Of a stretch of 64,000 bases of DNA, positions 1 to 11,847 are shown one piece after another. The stretch lies in NCBI GenBank assembly GCA_030063045.1, contig JAQSEB010000041.1:2783501-2847500 (forward strand), read 5' to 3'. A model generated the notes under the pieces. The model was not told the origin of the DNA, did no database searches, and was given only the letters and a program-made list of their open reading frames with translations. Position 1 is the first letter of the stretch. Every line of letters starts with the position of its first letter. The position numbers and the translations under genes are program-made. This DNA is from Pratylenchus scribneri. Its lineage: Eukaryota > Nematoda > Chromadorea > Rhabditida > Pratylenchidae.

Positions 1-18
1 TGAAAATTAAATAATTAA

Positions 19-399
19 TCAATTTGATTGGGGAATTAAACCTGGAATGACGAGGGCCAACACCGCCGGTTCATCAGCCCGAGCATTTTTGGGTGAAAAA
101 CCTTGTTCTTGCAAAGTTTGTTTGTCGTCAATTTGGACCCATTGTTCGTTGACTGATCTGCGCAGTGATTGCTTTTCTACTGGGATCTGAAATTTTTCAT
201 TCATTTAATTAATTGGGATTAAATAAATATTTAACCTTTAATATTCCCTCAATCAATTTTTTCACATCCTTTGCTGTCCAATTTTCACGTGCCTGCACCA
301 ATAGATGGCTTTTTTTGCGTTGAATTTCGAAAAACAATTCTTGGTACTAAAAAATTAAATTTTTTAAAATTAAATTAATTTATTGAATAAACAAACCAT
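19..399 (-). CDS. elb-1: Elongin-B, ubiquitin-like subunit of elongin BC
   Basis: Elongin B pairs with elongin C as the adaptor of cullin-2/VHL-type ubiquitin ligases and of the elongin transcription factor. Three exons are read: 397-399 (the ATG alone), 236-346 and 19-186, with GT-AG introns of 50 and 49 nt, giving about 93 residues. The ubiquitin-like fold is visible in KDVKKLIEGILK followed by VNEQWVQIDDKQTLQEQGF, which aligns with the elongin B stretch around [23 protein letters not shown]. The protein is shorter than the human 118 residues because the C-terminal tail is missing. The first intron falls directly after the start codon, which makes the ATG choice less certain than the rest. 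A large inverted-repeat element begins about 50 bp upstream, so little room is left for a promoter. Recognised by family pattern only. Confidence 0.85.
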
Positions 400-447
400 T
401 GTTTCTTCCACCAAGAATAAGCTGCCTTTAATTAAATTGCGGAAAAG

Positions 448-1804
448 CTTAATTGCCTGTCTAAAGGGGCTGAATTTTGAGTCTAATTTTTCTCCTGTCT
501 AAAGGGGCTGAATTTTGAGTCTAATTTGGAGGATTTTGAATTAAACTATATAAAAAGGCTTTTCAACATTCTGGGATGTGCGGAAATCAAAAAGGAGGTG
601 CGCAGGATTAAGCCGGATATAGGGGATGATTAAGCCGGATATAGAGGGATGATTAAGGTGGATATAGAGGGATTAAGTCCCGAAATTGATGGGAAATTGC
701 CTGGAGGGCCAGTGGAATGTCGGGGATGTGTAACAAAGGTCCGGAATGTGCGAGGGATATATCCGGATATAGGGGGATTAAGGTGGATATAGTGGATTAA
801 AGAGGATTGAAGGGGGATTAAGCTCCGAAAAATGGATGCGGAATGGCCCGGAAGGCCATGGGAACGTGGGGGAAGTGTAGCAGAGGCCCGGAGACTGCGC
901 GGGATTAAGCCAGATATAAGGGGATATACGTGGATTAAGAGGGATTAAGCTTAGTTAGGGGCTAGGGATTAGGGTTATGGTTAGGGGCGGCATGGGATCT
1001 AGGGGCTTAGGGGTTCGGAGCACGCGGGATATAGCCAGATATAGGGAGATTAAGCCGGATTAAGCTTAGTTAAGGGCTAGGGATTAGGGTTAGGTGTTCG
1101 GAGCATAGGATTCTCGCGAAGCCGAGGAAGCAAACAACCAAACCAAGACTCCCGCCCATTCATTTCGGGGCTTAATCCCCCTTAATCAACGTATATCCCC
1201 TTATATCCGGCTATATCCCACCCACTCTCAGGGCCTTTAGCCCATCTCCCGACCTTCCACTAGCCCTCCAGGCCATTTCCCATCAATTTCGGAGCTTAAT
1301 CCCCCTATATCCACCTTAATCCCCCTATATCCGGATATATCCCTCGCACATTCCGGGCCTTTGTTACACATCCCCGACATTCCACTGGCCCTCCAGGCCA
1401 TTTCCCATCAATTTCGGGACTTAATCCCTCTATATCCACCTTAATCATCCCTCTATATCCACCTTAATCATCCCTCTATATCCGGCTTAATCATCCCCTA
1501 TATCCGGCTTAATCATCCCTCTATATCCACCTTAATCATCCCTCTATATCCACCTTAATCATCCCTCTATATCCGGCTTAATCATCCCCTATATCCGGCT
1601 TAATCCTGCGCACCTCCTTTTTGATTTCCGCACATCCCAGAATGTTGAAAAGCCTTTTTATATAGTTTAATTCAAAATCCTCCAAATTAGACTCAAAATT
1701 CAGCCCCTTTAGACAGGAGAAAAATTAGACTCAAAATTCAGCCCCTTTAGACAGGAGAAAAATTAGACTCAAAATTCAGCCTCTTTAGACAGGCAATTAA
1801 GCCC
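448..1804. mobile_element. Foldback (long inverted repeat) element A
   Basis: The two ends are inverted copies. The sequence from about 448 to 700 reappears reverse-complemented at about 1390-1804, beginning GCTTAATTGCCTGTCTAAAG on both sides. Inside the arms are many degenerate units of GGATTAAG and GGATATAG. They run in one orientation up to about 1110 and in the opposite orientation from about 1165 on. The right arm holds extra tandem copies of the unit (about 1430-1610). The centre (about 950-1125) contains TTAGGG-like telomere-style runs and a 35-bp core at 1090-1124 that is identical, in reverse complement, to 28686-28720 in element B. No transposase ORF is visible. The element lies between elongin B and the UEV gene. 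Target-site duplications were not clear. Confidence 0.8.
950..1110 (+). repeat. Degenerate telomere-like G-rich repeats
   Basis: Irregular repeats of the type TTAGGGGCTAGGGATTAGGG occur twice, around 953-1005 and 1070-1095. They resemble TTAGGG rather than the TTAGGC found in many nematodes, and they are internal to a foldback element, so they need not come from a chromosome end. Confidence 0.5.
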
Positions 1805-2241
1805 CACGTATTAAATTGCTGCCTTAATTTTAAAGGTTTTTCTGACTTAAAAAATCAGCAATATTTTAATCGTTTCGAATGACGATAGAATATGGAAAAG
1901 AATTCAAAATGAGATTTAAAAATTTTATTATCCTCAAAATCAAAATAAAACAATTAAATAAATGTGTCCTGCTGGCTAGGCTTGAGTTGACGATGCATGA
2001 TGACGATGAGGAGAGGTGGGATGGATGAATGGATTGGGAAGGGAGGATTGAGGATTTATTTATTTGTGGAATTACAAAATTAAAGAAGAGTGGTGTCGGA
2101 GGTGGATGGGTCCATAGACGCGTGGAAGAAATAGAAAAACCCGCGGACATCCCACCCAATACATAAAAAAAACATTGAATACAATTTTGTTTTGTTTTTC
2201 ATCTTCCAACATCGTTGCACATTATTGGTCGCTCATCATCA
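1805..2241. other. 3' flank/UTR of the UEV gene
   Basis: No convincing coding sequence is present. On the minus strand an AATAAATAAATCC stretch near 2045-2062 could serve as the polyadenylation signal for the gene ending at 2242. Confidence 0.4.
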
Positions 2242-3004
2242 TCAATATACTGATCCCTGGAAATTAATCACACTGATCAATTAATGGAAATTTTGAATAC
2301 CTCGGCCGGCTGGGAAAGCTTTTGATTTTCTTTCGCTGTCATCAAATGCCTAAAAAATTTTCAATTAATTTTAATGAATAGATTGAGAAAAGAAAACCTT
2401 CGAATGTCCTCCAACACAGTTTTTATCGAATAGGAATGGTTCCATTGGCGAAGAGATGGGACATTGCGCTTATCCAACTAAAATGAATAAATTTTATTGG
2501 TGCATTAATGAAATAAAATAGTGAAATGAAGATGTTTTATTCCCCAATTCTAAAAGTATTTCTTCTCCATCTTCCTCTATTTATGTTGTAATTCCATTAG
2601 GGACTGGGCATTAAATTTTCTTACCAATCCATTCTGCTGATTGACGCCGTTCATATTTATCTTCGTTGTGAATCGAACAATGGGCGGTTCTTTTGGATAA
2701 TTTGGACCGCATTCAATCCGTAAATTGTAGATTCTTCCTTCGTAAGGTGTTCTGCTTGGCCCAATCACCATCCCAGTCCATCGACTCAATGACATATCAT
2801 CATCGTCCTGAACAATTTTTGTGTCTTGAGATTTAACTTTATGAAATTAACCTCCAATCCCCATGAAATATTCCCATCTCCTTTGCCTTTTTGTCCATCT
2901 TCAAGCTCTTCTAATAGTCGAAAATTGCGAGGAACTTCAACTAAAAATGATAGATTTTATTTTATCATAATTTAAAATGCGTATAAAAAACCTGTTCCAG
3001 CCAT
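2242..3004 (-). CDS. uev-1: Ubiquitin-conjugating enzyme E2 variant (UEV1/Mms2)
   Basis: This protein is the catalytically inactive partner of Ubc13 in making K63-linked ubiquitin chains for DNA-damage tolerance and signalling. Six exons join in frame: 2992-3004, 2852-2940, 2625-2807, 2398-2477, 2301-2349 and 2242-2256, giving 142 residues, which matches Mms2 at about 145. The sequence shows [36 protein letters not shown] and [11 protein letters not shown], then [12 protein letters not shown] where an active E2 would carry its cysteine. That cysteine is absent, as expected of UEVs. The C-terminal part has [15 protein letters not shown] and [12 protein letters not shown]. The ATG codes MAGT and is followed after four residues by the first intron. 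Identification is firm; the gene symbol is by analogy with C. elegans. Confidence 0.93.
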
Positions 3005-3419
3005 TTTTATGCAGTCTCTGTTTGGGTCAGCCGATCGAAGAAAGAATAATATTGTTTAATCCAATTATGGTCCCAAATTCGAATGAATTATTTGTTACTT
3101 TTCCTGAAAAACAAAGTAACCAATGTCTAACTAAAGTAAATTTGTTGGTTCTTCATTTAATGAAGAGCAGGAAGTGAAGTGAGAAAGTAAATTGGCAATG
3201 TGCATTTAAATATTTTCAAATTGTAATGAATTATTAAAAGTAAAGTATGATCAAACTATTAAATAATTTTATTCCTCACAAATTTAAGTAACAAACAAAA
3301 ATGTTGTTTTGGATATTTAATTCAATGAAGTAAAATCAATATCATTTTTTGGTATTCTCATCAAAAAATTAATTTAATCATCAAATTCCCAAATTTGGAG
3401 GACATCTCTTCATTTCCTC
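3005..3419. other. Intergenic: UEV upstream / SIN3 3' flank
   Basis: AT-rich spacer between two minus-strand genes. It would hold the SIN3 3' UTR and the UEV promoter. A plus-strand open frame at 2977-3177 overlaps UEV exon 1 and shows no coding character. Confidence 0.4.
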
Positions 3420-6400
3420 TCACTTTTTGCTTGTATATTTCGTAAATTTGAGATATTTGAAACGAGGATTGTTGCATAATTCCGTTTGACAATTCGACGA
3501 AAACCATGTTGCGCTAACATCCTTCTCATGCTTCTCCATCCATTTGATCCACTTCTTTCGCCGTTTTGTCGAAAGTTTTTTGTGTTTCTTCAATTTTAAA
3601 TTGTTAGCAGAAATTTGTGAAAATATATACCTTTCGCGAAATCCCAGGAGCTCCTTTTCGGATGAATAAATCAGAAGGCTAAATTTTTTGTTTCCAATTG
3701 AATTTAAAAGTTAAATTTCTTACCTCGATTTCAATGGTGTCACGTTCACGCAAAATATTTCGAATATTCAGCATTGTGCAAAAGCCGCTGCTGACAAAGA
3801 ATTCGGGCAACTTCTTTTTTCCAATTGGTGGCGAATTTTGTTCCTCCGCATTTGAATTTTCGCTCGAAAATTGACGATAAAGCGCCTTCCTCATTTTGAC
3901 ATTTCTTTTCAAGATGGGAGCTTTGCGCAAATTTGCTCCTTCTTTTGTTGCCAAATTAGTCTATCAAATAAAATAGATTATATTGACCAAAAATATCACA
4001 CTTACCAAATCCGTTCCATTTCTGCCCAAGAATTCTTCCCATTCAGTCAATTTGATCACATTTGGACTTTCCATCTTTTCAATTTCTTCTTCGTCAGATT
4101 CCGATTCCGGTTGGTTTGTATCGATCAATTCAACAGCCACAATTGGACTTGTATGGTTCAAATAAAAGATTTTGTAGCATTTTTCGTTGATCAGCAACTA
4201 AAATTTTATATTTTAAACATGTTTTATTATTACTTTTAACCTTCTCTGCTTCGGCTTCATATTTCGCATCCAATTGTTGGGCCAATTCCCCTTGTTCACA
4301 TCCATTTGTCCTCTTTTTGTAGTAATCATCAAACAATTCGATGCATTTTAAGCTGCTATTATCCTAAAAAATAATGAAAAATATTATATAAATACTCCCA
4401 TTGAGTTCACCGAAATGAATGCCTTAAGATGTCCAACAATTGCATTGATCAATTTATCCATTGTGAAGCAAATATATGCCTTTGTCCCGAACATATTACT
4501 GAAAACAAATAATTTCAAAAATTAGCGCAAATAATTAATTTGTTAACCGTAAACTGTCCTCGAAATTGCTGGAATCAAGTGACCCATCCCTAAAAAAAAT
4601 CAATAAATATAATTAAAATTAAAAAAAAACATACAGCCAATTTTTCATTTCTTGGAGCATAATTTGGTAATAATTTTCCGGATTCGGCGTCGAATTTTTG
4701 CCATTTTGAGATTTAATCGATCGAAGTCCATTTTCGATGTCACGCACAACTGGATACAATCTTTTGGCTTCTTCCCTGTCCGAATGGTTTCGATATGCCT
4801 CTTCCTGTTCTCGCTGGTAATTCATTTCAATTTCATATTCTTTGACCAATTCTTTTGTATGTTTTCGGATTATGGACAGGCGTTCACAGAGAATGGCATG
4901 CAATCTATAAATTAATTTATTCATTACAAATTTATCCGAATATTAATTATATTACCGAATGAAAAGCAACCACGGATTTGTGCCAAAAAATAATGTATAA
5001 TTTAGCGGTGGATGCACTACCATTGGCGAATTTGCAGATTGATCGACCGCCGATGTGGACTGCTTTTCGCTGACTCCAACCTATGAATGTGAATTTACAC
5101 TTAAATTGTTTTTTATTTGACTTACCTCATTTTCACGAATATCATTCTTCGAATGCGCCAATTTTTTCTGACCAATTGATTCATCGATTTCCATTGGCAC
5201 GCATTGATCACCTTTATCTGAAAAAATTAATTAAAATTAAAAATATGTCAATTTTAAATATACAGTACCCATTATCTCATCAGACTCGGTCGTTTCTAAA
5301 TTTTCACTGTGATCCATAAAATTGCCAGTTAGTTGGTAAAGTCGAGGAATCAAAGAGGAGAGGATTTTCTCAATGCCTTAAGTTGATAATTATTCAATCA
5401 TTTAATTTTATTTGATTAACCTTGTCTTTCGCGCGAGTTCAAATGCCTTTTTGCATAATGACGAATTAATTCATTCGCATCCTGGAATATTTGCTTGTCG
5501 TCATGGTATTCAATCAACAAATGTGGTCCATATTCTACTTCCTCTCCTTTTTCCTCCTGTTCACGTCTCTGTTAAATGAAAAATCATTTTTGTTAAATTA
5601 TCTCCAACTTACTTCATCATAAATTGCCTCCAATTGGCTAATAATATTGCGTGTTCGAATATGTTTCCCATCATTCGCTTTGAATGTCAGCGATTGAATA
5701 TCTCTGATAAAAATGCAAATTTATATTTGGTAAATGAATTTAAAATATTCGTACAAGCTTTTCAGGTAATTCTTCTCAACTTGTTCACGCCAAATCATTT
5801 TATAATCATCGTCTCGAACGGCTTTTAATTCAATTACTTTTTCATGAATTCTGAAAAATAAAATATTACATATTTTTATGATGGAAATTGGTGTAATTTT
5901 ACCGTTCGCGCACTCCCGGGACTGTCACCAATGTATTTTCTCTCAATGCACCAAGAATTTTGTTTGTAACTTCGCTGAAATTAATCAATTCACTCTTCTA
6001 ATAATAAATTAACAAATAAACCCGTAGAGTTTCCTGATTGCCCTTGAAATGACCGTATATGAGCATCCCAATTTGTTTTCATTCTCCGACATCCATTTTC
6101 GTGCCTCCTCCTCATTCATCCCTTCAATTTTGCTCTCTGCACATCCCAGGGCATAATATGCGGCCTCATAAGTCTCAATTAGAATATCAACCTCAAAATT
6201 TTATTTTTAATTAAAAAAACATTCTTTCCAACCTCAAATCTCTCATCCTCAGTGCGGCACATAATTTCCTCAAAACTTGACTTCTTCGCAGAAGAAGAAG
6301 TATTCTCACTTGCCCATTGTGGATAGCAAACCCATTAAAAATATAAACAAATTACTAAAATAATTTTATAAATTCTTATCTTGTCATTCAAAACTTCCTT

Positions 6401-8879
6401 GTCCAAATTTGTACGGCCCGAACATATTTGTTGTTCATAATTATCTGGCAATCGTCGATATGAGTGGCCCAGCTTTTTGGAGTGGGTAAAATCTGTGTAG
6501 AATTTTAAAATTAATTTTAATTAAAAAAAACCGACCAATGTTATTGGCTTTGTCCGAGGGTAGTCGCTCTTCAATGGGAATCTGCTTATTCGGATGGCGC
6601 TCAATTTCTTTTTTCCCTCCAAGAATGTCCTTGAATTCTTTGAGCAAAGCAGGATGACCACTGAATTAATGAATTGAATTAAAAATGATAAAAATGATGA
6701 CTTACGCAAGAAATGGTTGCACAAAATCGAATAATTCAGCCTTGGATAAAACCGACTTGGTATAGAGTGAGAGGGAGCGCATGAAATTCATGAAAACTGC
6801 TTCGCTTTGAAGTGCATTTTTAATCTAAAAAATGGAATTTGAAATATAATTGAAATTGGTAAATAAAACCTTCTCAAAGAAAATGAAATCTTTTAATGGA
6901 ATCTCCTCCAAAATTTCGCTTATCGAAGTTTCATAAGTTATTTTGTTGGTCTGCCCTTTTGCTTTCTTTGTCGCAATTGCATTGGATGGACCGGCTGTAG
7001 TTTGGAGTAATGGACGTTTCTTTGCACCAGATGAGCTCGTTGCTGATGTCGACGCCGTCGCCATTCTCCCGACACCAATTTGTTCATCCAAAGATTGTTC
7101 AGCACTGCTGCTGCTCTTCTCTCGACCACAAATTTCCAATTGCTTTAATTTGTCCGCTTGTGAATCCGAAACTTCCAAACTGGCATCGGGCAAAAAATCA
7201 CGAAAATCACGCATTAAATCCTTCTCATTTTGGAATAATTTGGCAACCTCTTGATAGACACCAGATTCAGTCAACTTCTAAAAAATAAATATAAAAACTA
7301 TTGTAATAAAGAAACAAACTTGGCTTCCATCTGAACGTTGGTAATTGACGAGAATAGCCATAAATTGCTGATAAATTTCTGGCTTATTTGAAAATCTTTC
7401 CTGAAACCAGATCAATAAGATGATGCCAAAAAAAATTTTCTACCTTAATTTTGTTCAGATAACGCAAGGCCTGCTCAAAATGGATTGGTATTGGTTGCTG
7501 TTGTGGAGATTGAACATTATGATGGGGTGAACCAATCAAAATTGGTTCTTGTTGCTGGGTTGCCGCATTGTTTGGTTCAATCAGCTCAATCGAGGCCATC
7601 TGCTGTAATGGTGGTTGATGCAATTGTGTTGAAATGGCAGCTGGTTGGATCGAAATTGGTTGCATGGTCTCTTTTGGAATCTATAATTTGATTTATTTTC
7701 ATCCAAAAATCATATTAAATCAAATAAAACTGACATTCGCAACGGTTGGACTGCTCATTTGAACTGTCCGTTGTTTTATTGGCGATGATGTCATTGGGAT
7801 TGAAGTCATTTCCTGTGGATCTTGCTGATGAGTTTGATCAATAACCTCATTTTCTTGGGTCATATTCACAATATTTGCTTGCAATTGGATTCGATTTCTG
7901 AATTGGATATTTAATTTTTGAATGACTTTATTAAAATAACATCATTTCGGATGGAGCAATTTGCGGGATTTGAACTGTTCCAAATGACTGCATTGATGGA
8001 GCTGGACTTTCGATTACTACTGCTGGTTGATCAATTTCTATTAAAAAAAAAAAAGTAAAATTACAATATAAAAATTTTGAATAAACCATTGTCTATTTGG
8101 ATTTTCTCTCCATTTGGTTGATCAATATGAACAGAATTTCCTACAACATTGACTTGGAAACCGGGTGGCAAAAATGTATTGAAGCCTTAAATTAATGATT
8201 TTGTATTAATCTTTTAAAATAAACAAACCAATAATCAGGTCAGGATGTGATCGAAAAATCGAACTGACTTGATAAATCACATTTTGTGTATCAATCCTAA
8301 ATTTAAATTTTGCCATATTTGGAATAGAATCAAGTCTTACGTATGATTTTTGAATTTCTTCATCACTTCCAAAAATTCATTGTAACGTTCCGGAGTTCTG
8401 GCAAATTCTTGACGAACTCGTTCAAGATATGACCTTAATTTAGGAAATTTAATATTAATTTATTAATTGAAAAGTTCTCACAATGCATCGTCAACTTGCA
8501 GACGCTAAATTTAAAAAATTTAATTTATTTTGTTATCCAAATATGCAACCTTGTTCTTTACAGCTGTATTTGGCTGAATTTGTGGCTGCTGTTGTTGAAT
8601 CATAGGCCGTGCCTGTTGATTGGTAACAATCGGCTGTTGTGCAGCAATAAGAGTTGGATTGATCGTTTGCTGTGTTCGATTCCCAATCAATTGCTGCTGC
8701 TGATGAATTGTATAACCAGTTCTGATTGAAGAATGCGGCGGCACAAATGTTGTGTGATGTCCTGCTGTTGCTGCAATTTGAATATTTGTTGGAAGGCGTC
8801 CAGTTCCTATTTCCTCTTGATTCTGTTGTACAATCGAATTTGAAGAACCCCCTTCGGGTATAAAATTTTTTTGACTCAT
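3420..8879 (-). CDS. sin-3: SIN3 transcriptional corepressor scaffold
   Basis: SIN3 is the scaffold of the class I histone deacetylase corepressor complex in the nucleus. The start ATG (8877-8879) gives MSQKNFIPEGG and a glutamine-rich N-terminus. Paired amphipathic helix 1 follows at about 8100-8500, with VDDALSYLERVRQEFARTPE and SSIFRSHPDLIIGFNTFLPP. PAH2 lies at about 7150-7510 (HFEQALRYLNKIKERFSNKP, VAKLFQNEKDLMRDFRDFLP) and PAH3 at about 6610-6900 (FFEKIKNALQSEAVFMNFMR). The HDAC-interaction region begins near 6490 with LGHSYRRLPDNYEQQICSGR, and the conserved C-terminal region occupies about 3700-6200. The last exon reads RRKKWIKWMEKHEKD and stops at 3420-3422. More than 15 short introns interrupt it. 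The family call is very strong. The exact splice choices in the C-terminal third were not all verified. Confidence 0.93.
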
Positions 8880-9235
8880 CTATCGTTTTTCTAATCTTAA
8901 ATTGAATCTTATCAAATCTGAAGATAGGTTAAATTTTAGTTGAGTGTTTTAAAATTCAAATTAAAAAACTAAAAATTAGATAAAAGAAAAATGCTAATAA
9001 TTAGCATTTCACGCCCGTCTCAGGGTTCAATATCAATTCTGTTTATTCAAGTCAAAAACAGTGAACATGCATCCGAAAAATTTCTTTGATGAGGGATGGC
9101 GGATGGGAGAAGGAAGGCAGGAAAGAGGGCACACGGAGCTACAATGGAGGCGGAAGAATTTTTGTATCGAGATTTTTATTTTTACATTTTATTTCATTCA
9201 TGAAAATAAAATATCTATACGACCATATCATAAAT
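8880..9235. other. SIN3 upstream region
   Basis: No gene seen. The sequence runs from the SIN3 start codon to the left end of an inverted-repeat transposon and is the likely SIN3 promoter and 5' UTR. Confidence 0.35.
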
Positions 9236-9881
9236 AAGGCCCGGATAGTTATGCATTTAAAAACAGCAAAATATGCGCATAAAATATGCACAAAAAATGA
9301 AAAATATGCACAAAAATATGCAAATAAAATTTAATTTTTCTGCCTTTATAGCAATTTTTTTGAATTTTTCAAAACCAATTTTATTACATTTTCAGAGAAA
9401 ATGCTTAAAATAGCTTTAAATAGGTTTTTTCGTCCAAAAAAATATTTATATGTGACAGGATTCGAACTCTAGACCCCACGTAAGTTTGCATTCGAAAGAC
9501 TACTCTCTCCGCTATTCAGCCAAAAATTTTCAGCTGCCAAGATTGGCTATTTTTATCAATTGAAAACCAAAAATGCAAATTTTTTTTATCTTTTCAAGAT
9601 TTTTTTGACAAATTTAATGCAATTTATTAAATCTCAATTCTAAAATTTTCATTTTTATTGCATTTTTGATTGAAAATTTCCCTAAAAATGACAAAATATG
9701 CATAATATGCGGAAAAAATGCAAAATATGCAAATATGCATAAAAAGTCGAAAATATGCAAAAATATGCACTTAAAATACACGTTTTCGGCACCAGACAAA
9801 GTTAAAAACTATTTTTTTATTCATATAAACACGTTACAATGCCAGGAAAAAAATATGCATTTGCATAACTATCCGGGCCTT
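9236..9881. mobile_element. Non-autonomous TIR transposon (MITE), AATATGCA-rich
   Basis: Terminal inverted repeats of about 20 bp, reading AAGGCCCGGATAGTTATGCA at each end, bound a 646-bp AT-rich segment. The 9-mer ATCATAAAT stands directly left (9227-9235) and, one base removed, right (9883-9891). This fits an 8-9 bp target-site duplication such as hAT elements make. Motifs like AAATATGCA recur near both ends (9260-9330 and 9690-9770). No transposase is encoded. A tRNA-like segment lies inside (9451-9523). Confidence 0.75.
9451..9523 (-). repeat. tRNA-like (SINE-type) relic inside the MITE
   Basis: On the minus strand a box-A-like GGCTGAATAGCGGAGAGAG is followed about 45 nt later by a perfect box B, AGTTCGAATCC. 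The acceptor stem cannot be paired, so this is a tRNA-derived relic rather than a functional tRNA. Confidence 0.45.
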
Positions 9882-9891
9882 AATCATAAAT

Positions 9892-10205
9892 TAGCTAGCT
9901 AGTAGCTAGTTTTTCTTTAGACTCCATACTTTAGGAGACGAGGTATTCTTAAAAAATTCAATTGATTAATGATTACAAAATAATTACATGATGAAATAAT
10001 ATTTATTCAAATGAATTGGAAAAAAACATTAGGAAAATACATATACAATACAATACAATACAATATGACTATGGAAAAATATTACAATAACGACAAGGTG
10101 AATATGGGGGAAAACAACAAGCACAATGGATGGATGGTATTCAGGACAAAATAATACAATGTGAATGGGAGAGGGGGAATATCACGATTCGTTGGCATCA
10201 CATCT
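9892..10205. other. Intergenic with ATACA microsatellite
   Basis: Contains a short TAGCTAGCTAGTAGCTAG run near 9891-9910 and an ATACA tandem at about 10042-10064. Otherwise it is the 3' flank of the kinase gene ending at 10206. Confidence 0.4.
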
Positions 10206-11498
10206 TCATTTCTGGGATTTGGCGCTGGCTCCGCTCCTGTTTGTCCTGCTGCTCCAATCGTAGGGTTGTTCCAGTGTGCAGTTGCATCTCTTCGCCACTC
10301 TTTTGACCATATTGCGCATCCAGTCGTAGTCCAAATTGTCCACGTAGTGTTGTTTTTGAAGATATTCGCAGATCCGCTGGAGCTCCACTTCCTGAAAAAA
10401 TTAAAATTGAAAAATAAATTAAATGCAAAAATTTAACCAACCTTTTCATTGAAAAGCTGGGTCGGATCCTCCATCGCTCTTTTCTTCATCTTCTCCACTT
10501 CTTTCCTGTCGTCCAAGTCGTGCCAGGGGAGCCGCTCCGCCTTGATCATGTCCGCGATCATGTACAGCCAGCTTTCGCAGTCGTCCTTCCGGCCTAGCTC
10601 CTCTTGGTTGTGCGTGGCGATTGGCGCAAAGCGGACCGTGCCTTTGAACTTGGTTTTCTGCCTCGGTGTCAGGATGGCCCCATTGTTGTCCAAGAAACGT
10701 CGTGCAATGCCAAAATCGACCTGGAAAATTGAAAGAAAATTAATTTTGATTAAAAAAGTCGTAAATAAATAAACCAACCATGTAGATCCTGTGCCAATTC
10801 TGCGTCCGCGGTAGGCCAATGACAAAGTTCGCCGGTTTGATGTCCTGTGAATTTTCAAAATTAGATTTTAAAGATGAAATAAAATAAACATACCCTGTGG
10901 ATGTAGCCCATTTCGTGCAGACTTTTGATCGCTCCCAACGCTTCTATTGCACAGTAGAGGCCGGTATTTTTGCTGAAAAAGAAAAGAAATTATATCCACA
11001 GAACTTTTAATAATTTAAAGTCACCTGAACACCCTGTTTGGTTGACTCCTTTTGATGTCGGCCAGTGACTCGCCCAGAAGAGACATGACGATGAACATGC
11101 TGCGCCGCCCAGTGCATTGGTCGTAGAAAGCCGGGAAATATCTTTGCCATACAACGTCATTGGCTGCCTTTCTTAGAACCTGCAAAAAAAACATTTGTAT
11201 TTTCTTTAATCTCTCCCAAACCCAATCATTTACCTGCGTTTCCATGAAGAGCTTGTAGTGATCTCGATTGGGCTCCCGCTCTTCGTTCTTGAGTGCATAA
11301 TGTCGTCCGTTGTCGGCTGCTTCGACCCTGTACACTGCTCCATATCCGCCCCCAGCAATCTTGTTGATGATGATGAACGTACGGCCAGTGTCCCTGAAAA
11401 TTTGGTGAAATTAGATTGATTGAAAACAATTAAAAGTAAACTGACCCTGTTAGTCTGTGTCCTGTTTCATACTCGTTCCTTTGTGACGTTGTTGACAT
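10206..11498 (-). CDS. CK1-like (TTBK-type) protein kinase
   Basis: A protein kinase of the casein kinase 1 group, in the branch greatly expanded in nematodes. Seven exons join in frame (11446-11498, 11234-11393, 11025-11179, 10894-10972, 10779-10844, 10442-10720, 10206-10391) to give 325 residues. Visible motifs are the glycine loop KIAGGGYGAVYRVE, the lysine in HYALKNE, the catalytic loop YIHRDIKPANF, VDFGIARRF, the CK1-type GTVRFAP, and ELGRKDDCESWLYM. The ATG at 11496-11498 (MSTTSQRNEYE) is preferred because a minus-strand TATA box (11584-11593) lies downstream of the alternative ATG at 11613-11615. Codons are richer in G/C at third positions than in neighbouring genes. This bias is shared with the divergent gene at 11848. 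Substrate unknown; many relatives in this branch are germline kinases. Confidence 0.88.
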
Positions 11499-11583
11499 TG
11501 GGTTGAGTTGATTTGTCGTCGTTGTTATTATGGGTTGGTGTGCTGCTGGTTCGTTGTCGTGGTTTAGCAGAAAAATTTGCCTG

Positions 11584-11593
11584 CTTTTATATG
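11584..11593 (-). promoter_or_regulatory. TATA box of the CK1-like kinase gene
   Basis: The minus strand reads CATATAAAAGC at this point, about 90 bp upstream of the chosen ATG. The same core TATAAAAGC is seen at 11718 (+) and at 51440 (+). Confidence 0.6.
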
Positions 11594-11717
11594 AATTTTT
11601 CACGGGGCATCTCAAAATAGTAGGTGTACTGTTGCAAGTACAGTAAAATAATCAATAATGTATATCGTAGTATCAATCAATAATTAAGAATAGTTTTTTT
11701 CTTTGGCCAATTTAGAA

Positions 11718-11726
11718 CTATAAAAG
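11718..11726 (+). promoter_or_regulatory. TATA box of the tryptophan-rich repeat gene
   Basis: CTATAAAAG lies 122 bp upstream of the ATG at 11848, facing away from the TATA box at 11584-11593. The two together form a compact divergent promoter of about 125 bp between boxes. Confidence 0.65.
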
Positions 11727-11847
11727 CGAGCATTTCACCCAACTTCAGCAACGCAACTCAACGACACCGTGCACCACATCAACTCAACACACGCAGCAGA
11801 CTACTCAGCAACAGAGGCAAGCAAATCGACCAACAACGAAGACGACA

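Noticed and set aside
1866..2159. 97-residue minus-strand frame after the UEV stop
   Set aside because: Serine/isoleucine low complexity in what is most likely the UEV 3' UTR.
9451..9523. Functional tRNA gene
   Set aside because: Box A and box B are present but no acceptor stem can be paired, so it was listed as a relic only. The same reasoning applies at 33131 and 38934.
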